DNA of 51,320 bases from Armatimonadota bacterium (GTDB lineage: Bacteria > Armatimonadota > Fimbriimonadia > Fimbriimonadales > GBS-DC). The notes under the pieces are model-generated. The model did no database searches and was not told the origin of the DNA. It saw only the letters and a list, made by a program, of their open reading frames with translations. Made by a program: the position numbers and the translations under genes. Each line of letters opens with the position of its first letter. Within the stretch, counting starts at the first letter, position 1. The stretch spans positions 1 through 51,320 of the forward strand of contig JAIMAN010000014.1 of the NCBI GenBank assembly GCA_023511915.1, given 5' to 3'. Positions 24,069-33,105 of this stretch are shown here, one piece after another.

Positions 24069-26363
24069 TTACCGCTTCGGGCGGAACTGCGGCTTGGGGA
24101 TGTCGTCCTCGGCGGGTTGGGGTTTTTCGGGTCGGTCGGGTCGCGGGGGACGGTCTGGGCGACGGTCGCCGCGTGGGGGCGCGGGGCGTCGGTCGCCGCG
24201 CGGCGCGCCGCTGCTCACAGGCGACGCTACCGCGCTCACCGCGCCGAACTCGGCAGGTTGCTCCAGCCCGCGCGTGGTCAGGTTAATGCGTCCCATGTGG
24301 TCGATCTCCTTGACGCGCACGCGCAGCGTATCGCCCACCTTGACCACCTCGTCGGGGCGGTTGACGCGCTTGTCGGTCAGGTCGCGCAAGTCCACCAGCC
24401 CTTCCTTGCCTGGCAGCACCTCCACGAACGCGCCGCGCGCCATCAGGCGCGTCACGCGCCCCGTGTAGACCTCGCCGACGGCGACCTCTTTGGTCAGCGC
24501 CTCAATCATCTGGCGCGCCCGCTCGCCCGACTCGCCGTCTGGCGCGGCGATGTAGATTTTGCCCGTCTGCTCGATTTGAATCTGCGCGCCCGTCTCGGCG
24601 GTGATTTTCTTGACCGTCTTGCCGCCTGGTCCGATGACCTCGCCGATTTTGTCGGGGTTGATCTCCATCACGAAGATGCGCGGCGCACGCGGCGACACCT
24701 CAGGACGCGGCGCAGGGATGACCTCCAGCATCTTCTGCAGGATATACAGGCGCGACTCGCGGGCGCGGGCGAGAGTCTCCTCGATAATCGGCATCGGCAA
24801 GCCAGGGATTTTCAGGTCGAGCTGGATAGCGGTGATGCCGTTTTCGGTGCCTGCGACCTTGAAGTCCATGTCGCCGCAGGCGTCCTCCATGCCCTGAATG
24901 TCGGTCAGGATGGCGTAGCGATCGTCGCTTTCGTAGACCAGCCCTGTGGCGATGCCCGCGACAGGCGCCTTGATGGGCACGCCAGCGTCCATCAGCGCGA
25001 GCGTGCTGCCGCAAGTGCTTGCCATCGAGGTCGAGCCGTTCGATTCCAGCACCTCCGAGTAGAGCAGGATGGCGTAGGGGAACTCCTCTTCGGGGGGGAT
25101 CATGCGCTCCAGAGCGCGTTCGGCGAGCATGCCGTGTCCGACCTCGCGTCTGCCTGCGCCGCGCAGCGGGCGCACCTCGCCCACGCTGAACGGCGGGAAG
25201 TTGTAGAAGTGCATGTAGCGCTTGCTCTCTTCCTCGCTGAGTGCGTCGAGGATTTGCGCCTCTTGGAGCGCGCCGAGCGTGCAGGTGGTCAGCACTTGGG
25301 TCTGCCCGCGCTGGAACAGCCCGCTGCCGTGCGTGCGGGGCAGCAGCCCAACGGCGCAGCTAATCTCGCGGATTTCGTTCGGCGCGCGCCCGTCGGGACG
25401 CTTGCCCGCCTCCAGGATCAACTTGCGCACGGTCTCCTTGATGACCTCGTCGACCGCCATGCTGAGTTCCAGCTCGCGCCCAGCGTAGGGCGGCGGCGAG
25501 TCGGGGTCGGGTGGGGTGTTCATCTGCACCACGATTTCGTCCTTGAGCTGGCTCAGTCCCGCCTCGCGTGCGAGTTTGTCGGGGTTCTGAATCGCCTCTT
25601 TGAGCGACTCGCCCGCGAACGCCTTGACCGCCTCCTTGATTTCGGACGGCACGAGGTACATCGGCAGTTCCGCCTTCGGCTTGCCCACCTGCGCCCGCAG
25701 TTCCTCAATCAGCGCAATCACCTTCTGGTTCTCCAGATGCGCCAGTTCGAGGGCTTGCTGCATCACCGCTTCGGGCAGCTCGTTGGCGTCCGCCTCGATC
25801 ATCATGATATGGTCGGGTCGGCTGGAGACGACCAGTTCCAGCTCGGAGAGTTCGCTGATGTCGCTGTTGGGGTTGACGACAAAATCGCCGTTCACATACC
25901 CGATGCGCACGGCGCCCAGCGGTCCGTTCCACGGGATGTCGGAAATAGTCAGCGCGGCGGACGCGCCGATGATGCCCAGCACGGCGGGCGGATGGTCGAA
26001 GTCCACCGACATCGGCAGCACAATCACCTGCACCTCGTTGCGCATGCCCTTCGGGAACAGCGGGCGGATGGAGCGGTCAACAAGGCGTCCCTGCACAATC
26101 GACTCATCGGAGGGGCGTCCCCCGCGCTTGATGAACCCGCCAGGGATTTTGCCGACGGCGTACTTGCGCTCCTCAAAGTCCACAATCAGGGGGAAAAAGT
26201 CGATGTCAGCGCGCGCGTTCTGGCTCATCGTCGCGGTGACCAGCACCACGCTCTCCCCATAGCGCACGACCACAGCGGCATTCGCTTGATTCGCTAAAAC
26301 ACCTGTTTCCAGCGACAATAGGTCTCCGCCGATCTCGGCGGATACAACGATTGGTTCTCGCAT
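24069..26363 (-). CDS. pnp: Polyribonucleotide nucleotidyltransferase (PNPase)
   Basis: 764 residues. The first RNase PH core includes DFFPLIVDFEERKYAVGKIP and GGRPSDESIVQGRLVDRSIR. The second includes GKRPDGRAPNEIREISC, LLPRTHGSGLFQRGQTQVLT and EVLESNGSTSMASTCGSTLA, with catalytic Asp residues in GDMDFKVAGTENGITAIQLD. A KH domain (IGEVIGPGGKTVKKITAETG) and an S1 domain (GEVYTGRVTRLMARGAFVEV) follow. The last 50 residues form an Arg/Pro/Asp-rich tail. It degrades RNA 3' to 5' using phosphate. It follows rpsO by 18 bases, the classical rpsO-pnp order, and has a GGAGG ribosome site. Confidence 0.98.
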   Translation of the reverse strand: MREPIVVSAEIGGDLLSLETGVLANQANAAVVVRYGESVVLVTATMSQNARADIDFFPLIVDFEERKYAVGKIPGGFIKRGGRPSDESIVQGRLVDRSIRPLFPKGMRNEVQVIVLPMSVDFDHPPAVLGIIGASAALTISDIPWNGPLGAVRIGYVNGDFVVNPNSDISELSELELVVSSRPDHIMMIEADANELPEAVMQQALELAHLENQKVIALIEELRAQVGKPKAELPMYLVPSEIKEAVKAFAGESLKEAIQNPDKLAREAGLSQLKDEIVVQMNTPPDPDSPPPYAGRELELSMAVDEVIKETVRKLILEAGKRPDGRAPNEIREISCAVGLLPRTHGSGLFQRGQTQVLTTCTLGALQEAQILDALSEEESKRYMHFYNFPPFSVGEVRPLRGAGRREVGHGMLAERALERMIPPEEEFPYAILLYSEVLESNGSTSMASTCGSTLALMDAGVPIKAPVAGIATGLVYESDDRYAILTDIQGMEDACGDMDFKVAGTENGITAIQLDLKIPGLPMPIIEETLARARESRLYILQKMLEVIPAPRPEVSPRAPRIFVMEINPDKIGEVIGPGGKTVKKITAETGAQIQIEQTGKIYIAAPDGESGERARQMIEALTKEVAVGEVYTGRVTRLMARGAFVEVLPGKEGLVDLRDLTDKRVNRPDEVVKVGDTLRVRVKEIDHMGRINLTTRGLEQPAEFGAVSAVASPVSSGAPRGDRRPAPPRGDRRPDRPPRPDRPEKPQPAEDDIPKPQFRPKR

Positions 26364-26381
26364 TGTGTGAAATCCTCCTCT

Positions 26382-26657
26382 TTACCGCTGCGAACGGATG
26401 CCCAGCCGTTGTACCAGCGTGCGGTAGCGCTGAATGTCCTCGTTGGCGAGGTAGTTCAGCAGCTGCCGTCGCTGTCCGACCAGTTTGACCAGCCCGTAGC
26501 GGGAGTGATAATCCTTCCGGTGTGTCTTGAGATGTTCCGTCAAATAGTTGATGCGCGCGGTCAGCAGCGCAATCTGCACTTCGGGCGAGCCTGTGTCGCC
26601 CTCGTGGCGTTTGTACTCGTTGATGATCGCCTGTTTCTGTTCGGGCGTGAGCGCCAT
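26382..26657 (-). CDS. rpsO: 30S ribosomal protein S15
   Basis: 91 residues starting [20 protein letters not shown]. It has the conserved [37 protein letters not shown] and [18 protein letters not shown]. The length (about 89) is standard. It binds the central domain of 16S rRNA. Just upstream of pnp. The roughly 110-base leader from the -10 at 26771-26776 contains a GC-rich hairpin and could host S15 autoregulation (inference). Confidence 0.98.
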   Translation of the reverse strand: MALTPEQKQAIINEYKRHEGDTGSPEVQIALLTARINYLTEHLKTHRKDYHSRYGLVKLVGQRRQLLNYLANEDIQRYRTLVQRLGIRSQR

Positions 26658-26770
26658 AGCGTTCTCTGTACCTCCTTACTCGGTCTGTCTGCGCTTGGGG
26701 CGACGCCGCTTCACGCAACCGCCCACAGGCGGCTTGGTGAAACAGCCTTCGCCCCGCGTGCGCAACGCGT

Positions 26771-26776
26771 ATTATA
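26771..26776 (-). promoter_or_regulatory. -10 hexamer TATAAT of rpsO-pnp
   Basis: On the minus strand GGGTATAATACGCG lies about 113 bases before the rpsO ATG. The leader includes CCGCCTGTGGGCGG, which can fold as a short hairpin, and it ends with an AGGAGG-type ribosome site. Confidence 0.5.
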
Positions 26777-26798
26777 CCCGACGGCGTAGTTTTTCGCG

Positions 26799-27494
26799 CT
26801 ATAACTCCAGCGCGCCTTGTTGGGGCGCGTCCGCAGGCGCAATCAGGCTGGGGTCGTCGTTGGCGGGGCTGTTGACGCGCGCGTCAACGGGGTAGGCAAT
26901 CAGCAGGTCGTCGGGCGCGGGGCGTAGCAGCGGCGCCAGCGACGACAGGGGCGCGTCGGGGTCAAGCCACAGCGCGTAGGCGTCGGGCGGCAGGATGACC
27001 GCCATACGGTCGTGCAGCGGGCGCACCGTCGCGTTCGCGTCGGTGGTGATAATCGTGCAGGTCTGCAGTTCGCTCCCGTCGGGGCTGTGCCAAGTCGCCC
27101 ACAGCCCTGCCAGCCCCAGCGGCAGGTCGTCGCGCGCCCGCACGAAGTAGGGACGCTTGGCAGCGCCCACCTTCTGCCACTCGTAGAAGCCGTTGGCGGG
27201 GATGATGCACCGTCGGTAGCGGTAGGCGTCGCGGAAGGCGGGCTTCTCGTGCAGCGTCTCCGCGCGGGCGTTAATCATGCGGTTGCCGATGGTAGGGTCT
27301 TTCGCCCAGCGCGGCACGAGTCCCCACACCAGGTGCGTCCATTCGCGTTGGCGCGTGTCGGGGTTGTCGCGCAGGGCGAGCAGGGGCTGGCTCGGCGCGA
27401 TGTTGTAGCGCGGCGGCACGGGGTGCGGCACGGGCAGCCCGAACCGCCACGCGAGTTGCTCGCCGTCGGCGTATAGCGCGTAGCGTCCGCACAT
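26799..27494 (-). CDS. SRAP domain protein (SOS response-associated, YedK/HMCES-like)
   Basis: 231 residues. MCGRY supplies the catalytic Cys2, exposed after Met removal, which crosslinks to abasic sites in single-stranded DNA. Other conserved parts are RYNIAPSQPL, WGLVPRWAKDP, NARAETLHEKPAF, RRCIIPANGFYEW (Glu) and LHDRMAVILPP (His). The length fits. The start ATG shares one base with the proS stop (TAATG), so translation is coupled to proS. No LexA box was recognised. The protein protects abasic sites and may have peptidase activity for self-processing. Confidence 0.93.
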   Translation of the reverse strand: MCGRYALYADGEQLAWRFGLPVPHPVPPRYNIAPSQPLLALRDNPDTRQREWTHLVWGLVPRWAKDPTIGNRMINARAETLHEKPAFRDAYRYRRCIIPANGFYEWQKVGAAKRPYFVRARDDLPLGLAGLWATWHSPDGSELQTCTIITTDANATVRPLHDRMAVILPPDAYALWLDPDAPLSSLAPLLRPAPDDLLIAYPVDARVNSPANDDPSLIAPADAPQQGALEL

Positions 27495-29224
27495 TACTTT
27501 GGCTGATACGCCGCCTTCATCGCCCGCACGCGCTCGGCAATCTGCGCGGCGGCGGTCTCCAGCGGCAGTTTGTCGGGCGTCTTGTCCGCGCGCAGGCGCA
27601 CCTCCACCTGCCCGTCTTGCACGGCGCGCCCGACCACGACTTGGATGGGAATGCCAATCAGGTCGGCGTCCTTGAACTTCACCCCGCTGCGCTCGTCGCG
27701 GTCATCGTACAGCACCTCCACGCCGTGCGCCTGCAGGGATTCGTACAGTTGTTCGGCGGCGGCGCGCTGTGTGGTGTCTTCAGGGTTGACCAGAATCAGG
27801 ATTGCCTCGAACGGCGCGACGGTAATCGGGAAGCGGATGCCGTCCTCGTCGTGGTGCGCCTCCACGACGGCAGCCAGGCAGCGGCTTACGCCCAGCCCGT
27901 AGCAGCCCATGATGATCGGGTGCTGGTTGCCCTCGGCGTCGGTGAACAGCGCGCCCATCGCTTGGCTGTATTTTGTGCCGAGTTGGAAGATGTGCCCGAC
28001 TTCGATGCCGCGCACCTCTTGCAGGACGCCTTCGGGGTGGCGCGGGGACGGGTCGCCCGCCTGCGCGACGCGCAAGTCCGCCCAAATGGGTTCGGGGAAG
28101 TCGCGCCCCCAGCAGACATGAATCAGGTGCGCGTCCGCCTCGTTTGCGCCCGTGATGAAGTCCTGCAGCCCGCGCAGTTCGTAGTCGGCGTACAGGGGCA
28201 GGTCGGCGGGCAGCCCGACGGGTCCCGCAAAGCCCACCGGCGCGCCTGTGAGCTGCTCGATTGTTTCGGCGTCGAGCATCTCGACGCTCTCGCCGTGCAG
28301 GGCGTGCATCAGTTTGTAGGGGTTCAGTTCGCGGTCGCCGCGCACCAGCGCCGCCACAGGCTTGCCGTCCACGCGCATCAGCAGCGTCTTGACCAGGCGG
28401 TCGGGCGTCGTGTGCAGGAACGCGCACACCTCCTCGACGGTGCGGGCGTTTGGGGTGGCGACCTTTTCGGCGGGCGGGACGCCTTCAATCGGCGGCGGGG
28501 TGAGTTTGGGGTCGGGCAGTTCGCACCGCTCGGCGTTCGCCGCGTAGCCGCTCTTGTCGCACTGCAGCACGCGGTCTTCCCCACCTGGCGCGATAATCAT
28601 GAACTCCTCGTTGCTGCCGCCGCCGATGGCGCCCGCTTCGGCGTCCACAATCAGCGTCGGCAGCCCCATGCGCTGGAACATACGGATGTACGCCTCGCGC
28701 AGTTTTTGGTACATCGTCTCCAGCGCGTCGGCGTCCGCGTCGAAGCTGTAGCCGTCGTACATGATGAACTCGCGGGCGCGGATAACGCCCCCGCGCGGGC
28801 GCGGTTCATCGCGGAACTTCGTCTGAATCTGGTACAGCAGCAGCGGCATCTGGCGGTAGGAGCTGACCGCGTGGCGGATGATGTCGGTGATGACCTCCTC
28901 GTGCGTGAAGCCGAGCGTGAACGGGCGTTGGTGGCGGTCTTTCAGGCGGAACAGGATGTCCAGCCCGCTGCGTCCCGTCTCGTCCAGTAGCTCTTGGGGC
29001 ACGAGCGCGGGCATAAAGAGTTCAATCCCGCCGATGCGGTCGCTCTCCTCGCGCACGATTTGCTCGATTTTGCGGATGACGCGCCAGCCGAGCGGCAGGT
29101 AGGTGTAGACGCCTGCGGCGAGTTTGCGGATGAAGCCCCCGCGCAGCAGCAGGCGATGGCTCGGCAGCTCCGCCTCGGCGGGCGCCTCGCGCAAGGTCGG
29201 CATAAAGTAGTGCGATGCTCGCAT
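27494..29224 (-). CDS. proS: Prolyl-tRNA synthetase
   Basis: 576 residues from the ATG at 29224 (MRASHYFMPTLREAPAEAEL). Class II motifs are present: motif 1 region RKLAAGVYTYLPLGWRVIRK, motif 2 YQIQTKFRDEPRPRGGVIRA, and motif 3 PIIMGCYGLGVSR. A YbaK-like editing insertion lies between (TPDRLVKTLLMRVDGKPVA, around residues 250-370), as in bacterial-type ProRS. The anticodon-binding C-terminus ends IAERVRAMKAAYQ. A longer frame upstream to 29563 is antisense-like sequence and was not used. An ACGGAGGC ribosome site precedes the start. Confidence 0.97.
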   Translation of the reverse strand: MRASHYFMPTLREAPAEAELPSHRLLLRGGFIRKLAAGVYTYLPLGWRVIRKIEQIVREESDRIGGIELFMPALVPQELLDETGRSGLDILFRLKDRHQRPFTLGFTHEEVITDIIRHAVSSYRQMPLLLYQIQTKFRDEPRPRGGVIRAREFIMYDGYSFDADADALETMYQKLREAYIRMFQRMGLPTLIVDAEAGAIGGGSNEEFMIIAPGGEDRVLQCDKSGYAANAERCELPDPKLTPPPIEGVPPAEKVATPNARTVEEVCAFLHTTPDRLVKTLLMRVDGKPVAALVRGDRELNPYKLMHALHGESVEMLDAETIEQLTGAPVGFAGPVGLPADLPLYADYELRGLQDFITGANEADAHLIHVCWGRDFPEPIWADLRVAQAGDPSPRHPEGVLQEVRGIEVGHIFQLGTKYSQAMGALFTDAEGNQHPIIMGCYGLGVSRCLAAVVEAHHDEDGIRFPITVAPFEAILILVNPEDTTQRAAAEQLYESLQAHGVEVLYDDRDERSGVKFKDADLIGIPIQVVVGRAVQDGQVEVRLRADKTPDKLPLETAAAQIAERVRAMKAAYQPK

Positions 29225-29313
29225 AGGGTTTTGTTGCCTCCGTTGTTGTGCAGGCATTAGTGTACCCTGCAGAGGTAGGCGGCAGGTCTCACGTACGCGC
29301 GGCAGGGGCGTGG

Positions 29314-29319
29314 TATAAT
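29314..29319 (+). promoter_or_regulatory. -10 hexamer TATAAT, 10 bases before an ATG
   Basis: GTGGTATAATTCATTCGGCT then ATG at 29330. No Shine-Dalgarno fits in the gap, so the transcript is probably leaderless. Confidence 0.55.
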
Positions 29320-29329
29320 TCATTCGGCT

Positions 29330-30133
29330 ATGCCCATCATCGAGACCGTCGAGCAGTTGGCGGACTTCTTGGAGCAGAACGAGGAGTGGCGGCGCAGGAT
29401 TTTCAGCATCCTCGTGCCGCGCGAGCTGGCGCGTCTGCCTGCGGAGTTTGAAGAGTTCCGCGCGGAGACGCGGCGCGAGTTCGATTCCGTGCGCCAAGAG
29501 ATGCGCGAGGGGTTCGCCCGTGTTGACGAACAGTTCGCCCGCGTTGACGAGCGGTTCGCCCAAGTAGACCGCGAAATTGAGAGCCTACGCGCCGAAATGC
29601 GCGAGGGGTTCGCGCGTGTCGACCGCGAGTTCGAGGCGGTGCGCCGCGAAATGCGTGAGGGCTACGCAGAACTGGCACAAAGAATCCAGCGAAACACCGA
29701 CGACATCGCCGAACTGAAAGGCAAGTCGCTCGAACGCGAGTACCGCGACAAGGCGCGTTCCATATTCGGCAGGTACTTCCGCAGTGTCGCCGTCATCGAC
29801 TGGATCGACTTGGAAGACCCGCTGGAGGCGGTCGCGCCCCTGAGCGACGCTGAGCGCGCCGAGCTGAGCGTGGTTGACCTGCTGGTGCGCGGGCGACGCA
29901 GAACCGACGGGCAGGACACCGTTTTAGTGATTGAGGTCTCGCGGACGATCACGCACTACGATATGGAGCGCGCCGTGCGACGCGCGGAGATTTTCCGACA
30001 GCGCGGTTTCACTGCTACCCCGACCGTTGCAGGCAGCGAGATCAGCCAAGAGGTGCAACTTGCTGCGCAGCAGGCAGGCTGCGCCGTTGTGCTGGACGGA
30101 CGCTACGAGTTCGACCTGCCGTTTCGGGGCTAA
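29330..30133 (+). CDS. Coiled-coil protein with degenerate PD-(D/E)XK nuclease-like C-terminus (DUF3782-like)
   Basis: 267 residues. The N-terminal 50 residues start MPIIETVEQLADFLEQNEEW. A long coiled coil (about residues 45-135) has heptad copies such as ARVDEQF, ARVDERF and AQVDREI, and two REMREGFARVD-type repeats. The C-terminal domain runs YRDKARSIFGRYFRSVAVI, ELSVVDLLVRGRR and TVLVIEVSRTITHYDMERAV. This looks like a PD-(D/E)XK-type fold in which the usual ExK is EVS, so catalysis is doubtful. It is related in layout to the frameshifted gene at 40432-41278. Function unknown. The gene is alone and divergent from proS. Confidence 0.7.
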   Translation: MPIIETVEQLADFLEQNEEWRRRIFSILVPRELARLPAEFEEFRAETRREFDSVRQEMREGFARVDEQFARVDERFAQVDREIESLRAEMREGFARVDREFEAVRREMREGYAELAQRIQRNTDDIAELKGKSLEREYRDKARSIFGRYFRSVAVIDWIDLEDPLEAVAPLSDAERAELSVVDLLVRGRRRTDGQDTVLVIEVSRTITHYDMERAVRRAEIFRQRGFTATPTVAGSEISQEVQLAAQQAGCAVVLDGRYEFDLPFRG

Positions 30134-30392
30134 GTGGAGCACCGAGGTGGTTAGTCACCCAACGGCAGCCTGTCCGAAAACAGGTTGATAGCGGGATACT
30201 CGCTGCAGGTATCTTAGCCACAACTCCTTGAGCGCCATCCCGATAGAAGGGTGATTGTGCAGCGTTCCCGAAATCCAGAGCTTGTTTTCGTAAACTTTGC
30301 CAATGCGATTGCAACTGATGGGGCAGACAACTGGGGCTGCCCCTACAGGCATATCCCTTCGTAGGGGCGCCCTTCTGTGGTTGATCGCACGC
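30134..30392. other. Intergenic stretch with lower GC, a possible gene remnant and a palindromic repeat
   Basis: Bases 30155-30320 are visibly less GC-rich than the rest of the window. On the minus strand they read as plausible protein (for example KVYENKLWISGTLHNHPSIG and KELWLRYLQRVSRYQPVF) with no recognisable family and no good start. I take it as a decayed gene end or a transferred scrap. The repeat at 30333-30375 follows. Confidence 0.4.
30333..30375. repeat. Interspersed palindromic element (TAGGGGCGCCC type)
   Basis: GGGGCTGCCCCTAC (30333-30346) is inverted against GTAGGGGCGCCC (30361-30372) with a one-base bulge. It sits between the convergent coiled-coil protein and nuoF genes. Elements of this type are scattered in many bacterial genomes. 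It may terminate both transcripts. Confidence 0.5.
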
Positions 30393-31763
30393 CTACTTCC
30401 GCACCCCGCCAAAGGTGTACTCGTACCGCATCGGGTTGTAGCGCTGGTAGCCTTTGGGGGGGAACATCGCCTGCGATTCGGGGTTGTCGGCGTACATGCT
30501 GCGCCCGTGCTGGATGTAATACTCAAACTCGTGGCGGAAGTTTTTGATGAAGGCGCGCACAGGCCATGCCGCCGCGTCGCCCAACGCGCAGAAACTGCGC
30601 CCGTCGATCTGGTCGCAAATCTCCAGCAGCAGGTCGATGTCCTCCATGCGCCCCTTGCCCTGCAGGATGCGCTCCAGAATCTGCACCATCCAGCGCGTGC
30701 CCTCGCGACACGGGGTGCATTTGCCGCACGACTCGTGCGCGTAGAACTCCGCCGTGCGCCACGCGAAATGCACGATGCAGGTATGCTCGTTCAGCACCAT
30801 GCAGCCCCCAGAGCCGACCATGCTGCCCTTATCCATCAGCTCCTCGTAGCCGATGATAGCGTCCTCGCACTTCTCGGCGGGCAGAATCGGCATCGACGAG
30901 CCGCCAGGGATGATGCCCTTTAGTGTGCCGCCGCGCACGCCACCCGCCAACGCAATCAGCTCCATCAGCGGCGTGCCGAACTCAATCTCATAGTTGCCCG
31001 GCTTATTGACATGCCCCGACACCGAGAAGATTTTCGTGCCGCGCGAGTTTTTGGTGCTTGCGCCCAGTTGCGCGTACCATTCCCCGCCGTTATTGATAAT
31101 GTGGGGCACGCAGCTGAGCGACTCGCAGTTGTTGATGAGCGTCGGGCAGTTCCACACACCTGCGATGGTGGGCAACGGCGCGTGAGGGAACTTCAGGCGC
31201 GGCTGCCCGCGCTCGCCCATCAGGCTCGACATCAGCGCGGACTCCTCGCCGCACTCGTAGGAGCCTGCGCCCATGTGGATGTAGAGGTCGTAATCGAAGC
31301 CGCTGCCGAGAATGTTTTTGCCCAAGTAGCCCGCGGCGTATGCCTGGTCTATCGCCTGACGCACGCGCCGCGTGCATTCAACATACTCGCCGCGAATGTA
31401 GATATAGCCCCGCTGCGCCCGCACCGCATAGCCCGCGATAATCATCCCCTCCACCAGCTGGTGCGGCGCTTTGAACATCAGCTCGAAGTCCTTGAAGGTG
31501 CCCGGTTCGCCCTCGTCGGAGTTGCAAATCACATAGTGGGGCTTGTCGTCGTCTTTGGGCAAGCCGTTCCATTTGATCCACGCGGGGAAGCCTGCGCCGC
31601 CGCGCCCGCGCAGCCCCGACTTTTTGACCTCGTCGATGATTGCCTGACGCTCCATCGCGAGCGCCTTGCGCAACGCCTGATAGCCGCCATACTGCTCATA
31701 GACCTGTATGTCGTGATAGTTCGGAACATCGACATGCTTGAGCAACAATCGGTATTCACCCAT
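30393..31763 (-). CDS. nuoF: NADH-quinone oxidoreductase subunit F (NADH-binding, 51 kDa-type)
   Basis: 456 residues. The FMN/NADH site is KKSGLRGRGGAGFPAWIKW with NSDEGEPGTFKD. The region GAGSYECGEESALMSSLMGE is conserved. The SLBB-type segment contains FSVSGHVNKPGNYEIEFGTP. The N3-type 4Fe-4S cluster is bound by ESCGKCTPCREGT plus a later Cys in GRSFCALGDAAAWP. It passes electrons from NADH into complex I. No nuoE or nuoG lies beside it in the window, although they are normally adjacent. A GGAGG ribosome site and a TATACT -10-like hexamer (31781-31786) precede it. Confidence 0.93.
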   Translation of the reverse strand: MGEYRLLLKHVDVPNYHDIQVYEQYGGYQALRKALAMERQAIIDEVKKSGLRGRGGAGFPAWIKWNGLPKDDDKPHYVICNSDEGEPGTFKDFELMFKAPHQLVEGMIIAGYAVRAQRGYIYIRGEYVECTRRVRQAIDQAYAAGYLGKNILGSGFDYDLYIHMGAGSYECGEESALMSSLMGERGQPRLKFPHAPLPTIAGVWNCPTLINNCESLSCVPHIINNGGEWYAQLGASTKNSRGTKIFSVSGHVNKPGNYEIEFGTPLMELIALAGGVRGGTLKGIIPGGSSMPILPAEKCEDAIIGYEELMDKGSMVGSGGCMVLNEHTCIVHFAWRTAEFYAHESCGKCTPCREGTRWMVQILERILQGKGRMEDIDLLLEICDQIDGRSFCALGDAAAWPVRAFIKNFRHEFEYYIQHGRSMYADNPESQAMFPPKGYQRYNPMRYEYTFGGVRK

Positions 31764-31891
31764 AGCGAGCCTCCGTCGAAAGTATACCTTGAGTCGCCCT
31801 CTACAAAACCTCGCGGAATTGCCGATAATTGCCCCAGAACTGTCGGGAACGACTCGATGTGGTGCGTCGCAACGACAGGAGGGCAGGATTT

Positions 31892-32707
31892 ATGTACGAG
31901 GCATACTGGGGTTTGACCGAGCCGCCGTTTGCACTGACGCCCGATCCGCGGTTCCTGTATTTGGGCAAGGAACACGAGGACGCGCTGGTGATGCTACACT
32001 ATGCCATCACGCGCAATCGCGGGGCGGGCGTCTTGATGGGCGACATCGGACTGGGGAAGACGACCATCAGCCGCAAACTCATCGAGATTTTAGACCCCGT
32101 GCAATACCGTATCGCGCTGATTGTGAACCCCATCCTGACGCCGATTCAGTTGCTTCAGGAGATTCTGCACCAGTTGGGCGTAGAGGTTCACTCGCGCAAT
32201 CGGCAGCAGTTGGTGCAGGCGTTGCACGAGCATCTGATTCACATGTACGAGCATGGGCAGCGCGCCGTGCTGATGATCGACGAGGCGCACCTGATTCGTT
32301 CGGCGAACACCTTTGAGGAGCTGCGCCTGCTGCTGAACTGCCAGATGAACGACCAGTTCCTGCTGAGTTTGATTTTGCTGGGGCAGTTGGAGTTGCAGAA
32401 GAAGCTGGAGCGCGTTCCTGCACTGAAGCAGCGGTTAGCCGTGCGCCATGGGCTGAAGCCGTTAGACCAGCAGGAGACGGCGAAGCTGATTGAGCATCGC
32501 ATGCGCGTCGCGGGCTACGCGGGCGAGCGCATCCCGTTCACGCCCGACGCGCTGTACGAGCTGTATCAGCACACGGGCGGCTACCCGCGCCTGATTTGCC
32601 AACTGGCAGACAACGCGCTGCTGATGGGCATGGCGCAGAAAGTGCAGGTCATCGACGGCTACCTGATGCACGGCGTGATTCAGGACTACGAAGGGAAGGA
32701 GTGGTGA
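31892..32707 (+). CDS. ExeA/GspA-like AAA ATPase at the head of the pil operon
   Basis: 271 residues from the ATG at 31892, preceded by GACAGGAGGGCAGGATTT. The N-terminus MYEAYWGLTEPPFALTPDPR is typical of ExeA-type ATPases. Walker A is GDIGLGKTTISRK, Walker B is AVLMIDEAHLI, and sensor/arginine-finger regions include LLGQLELQKKLERVPALKQR and LAVRHGLKPL. It lacks the peptidoglycan-binding C-terminus of ExeA. ExeA helps assemble type II secretion secretins through the cell wall. Its place directly upstream of pilM-pilQ suggests an equivalent job for the PilQ secretin (inference). A GATAAT -10-like hexamer is seen at 31824-31829. Confidence 0.85.
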   Translation: MYEAYWGLTEPPFALTPDPRFLYLGKEHEDALVMLHYAITRNRGAGVLMGDIGLGKTTISRKLIEILDPVQYRIALIVNPILTPIQLLQEILHQLGVEVHSRNRQQLVQALHEHLIHMYEHGQRAVLMIDEAHLIRSANTFEELRLLLNCQMNDQFLLSLILLGQLELQKKLERVPALKQRLAVRHGLKPLDQQETAKLIEHRMRVAGYAGERIPFTPDALYELYQHTGGYPRLICQLADNALLMGMAQKVQVIDGYLMHGVIQDYEGKEW

Positions 32708-32709
32708 GC

Positions 32710-33105
32710 ATGAACTTAGTAGACGCGATACGAATGGCGAGCCAGCAACGGTTTCAGGGTCAGGCGGAGACGCGCCGCGTCGATTCGCCCGTCGTCGCCG
32801 CGCCGGCCGAAGAGCCGGACAGCATCCAGACCGTGCGGTTCGAGGTGCGCCTGACGAACCAGCAGCTGCACGACCTGCTGCAGTGGCTGGCGCGCAATCT
32901 GCATCCTGTGATGACCCTGCGCGAGGCGGCGCGCTACCTGCGCCTGCATACAGCGGAACTGCAAACACTCGCCGAGTCGGGCGTCATCCCCGCGTTCAAG
33001 GTGGACGACAAGTGGCGGTTTCTGAAAGCCGCGCTGGACGAGTGGATGCTGGCGCAGCGCGCCGCCGAATACGAAGCGAAGGAGGAGGAGCCCCATGTCG
33101 CGTAA
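32710..33105 (+). CDS. Helix-turn-helix (excisionase/MerR-like) DNA-binding protein
   Basis: 131 residues. The C-terminal part, MTLREAARYLRLHTAELQTL and GVIPAFKVDDKWRFLKAALD, is an HTH_17/excisionase-type domain. The N-terminal half (residues 1-60) is of unknown fold and includes FEVRLTNQQLHDLLQWLARN. A GTG at 32704 overlapping the ATPase stop is an alternative start. It overlaps pilM by 11 bases, so it is cotranslated with the pilus operon. It may regulate the operon or have been recruited as a structural adaptor. Confidence 0.78.
   Translation: MNLVDAIRMASQQRFQGQAETRRVDSPVVAAPAEEPDSIQTVRFEVRLTNQQLHDLLQWLARNLHPVMTLREAARYLRLHTAELQTLAESGVIPAFKVDDKWRFLKAALDEWMLAQRAAEYEAKEEEPHVA

Noticed and set aside
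23829-26297. An 822-residue open frame antisense to pnp and the S55 gene
   Set aside because: It runs across two well-supported genes on the other strand and has shadow-type composition.
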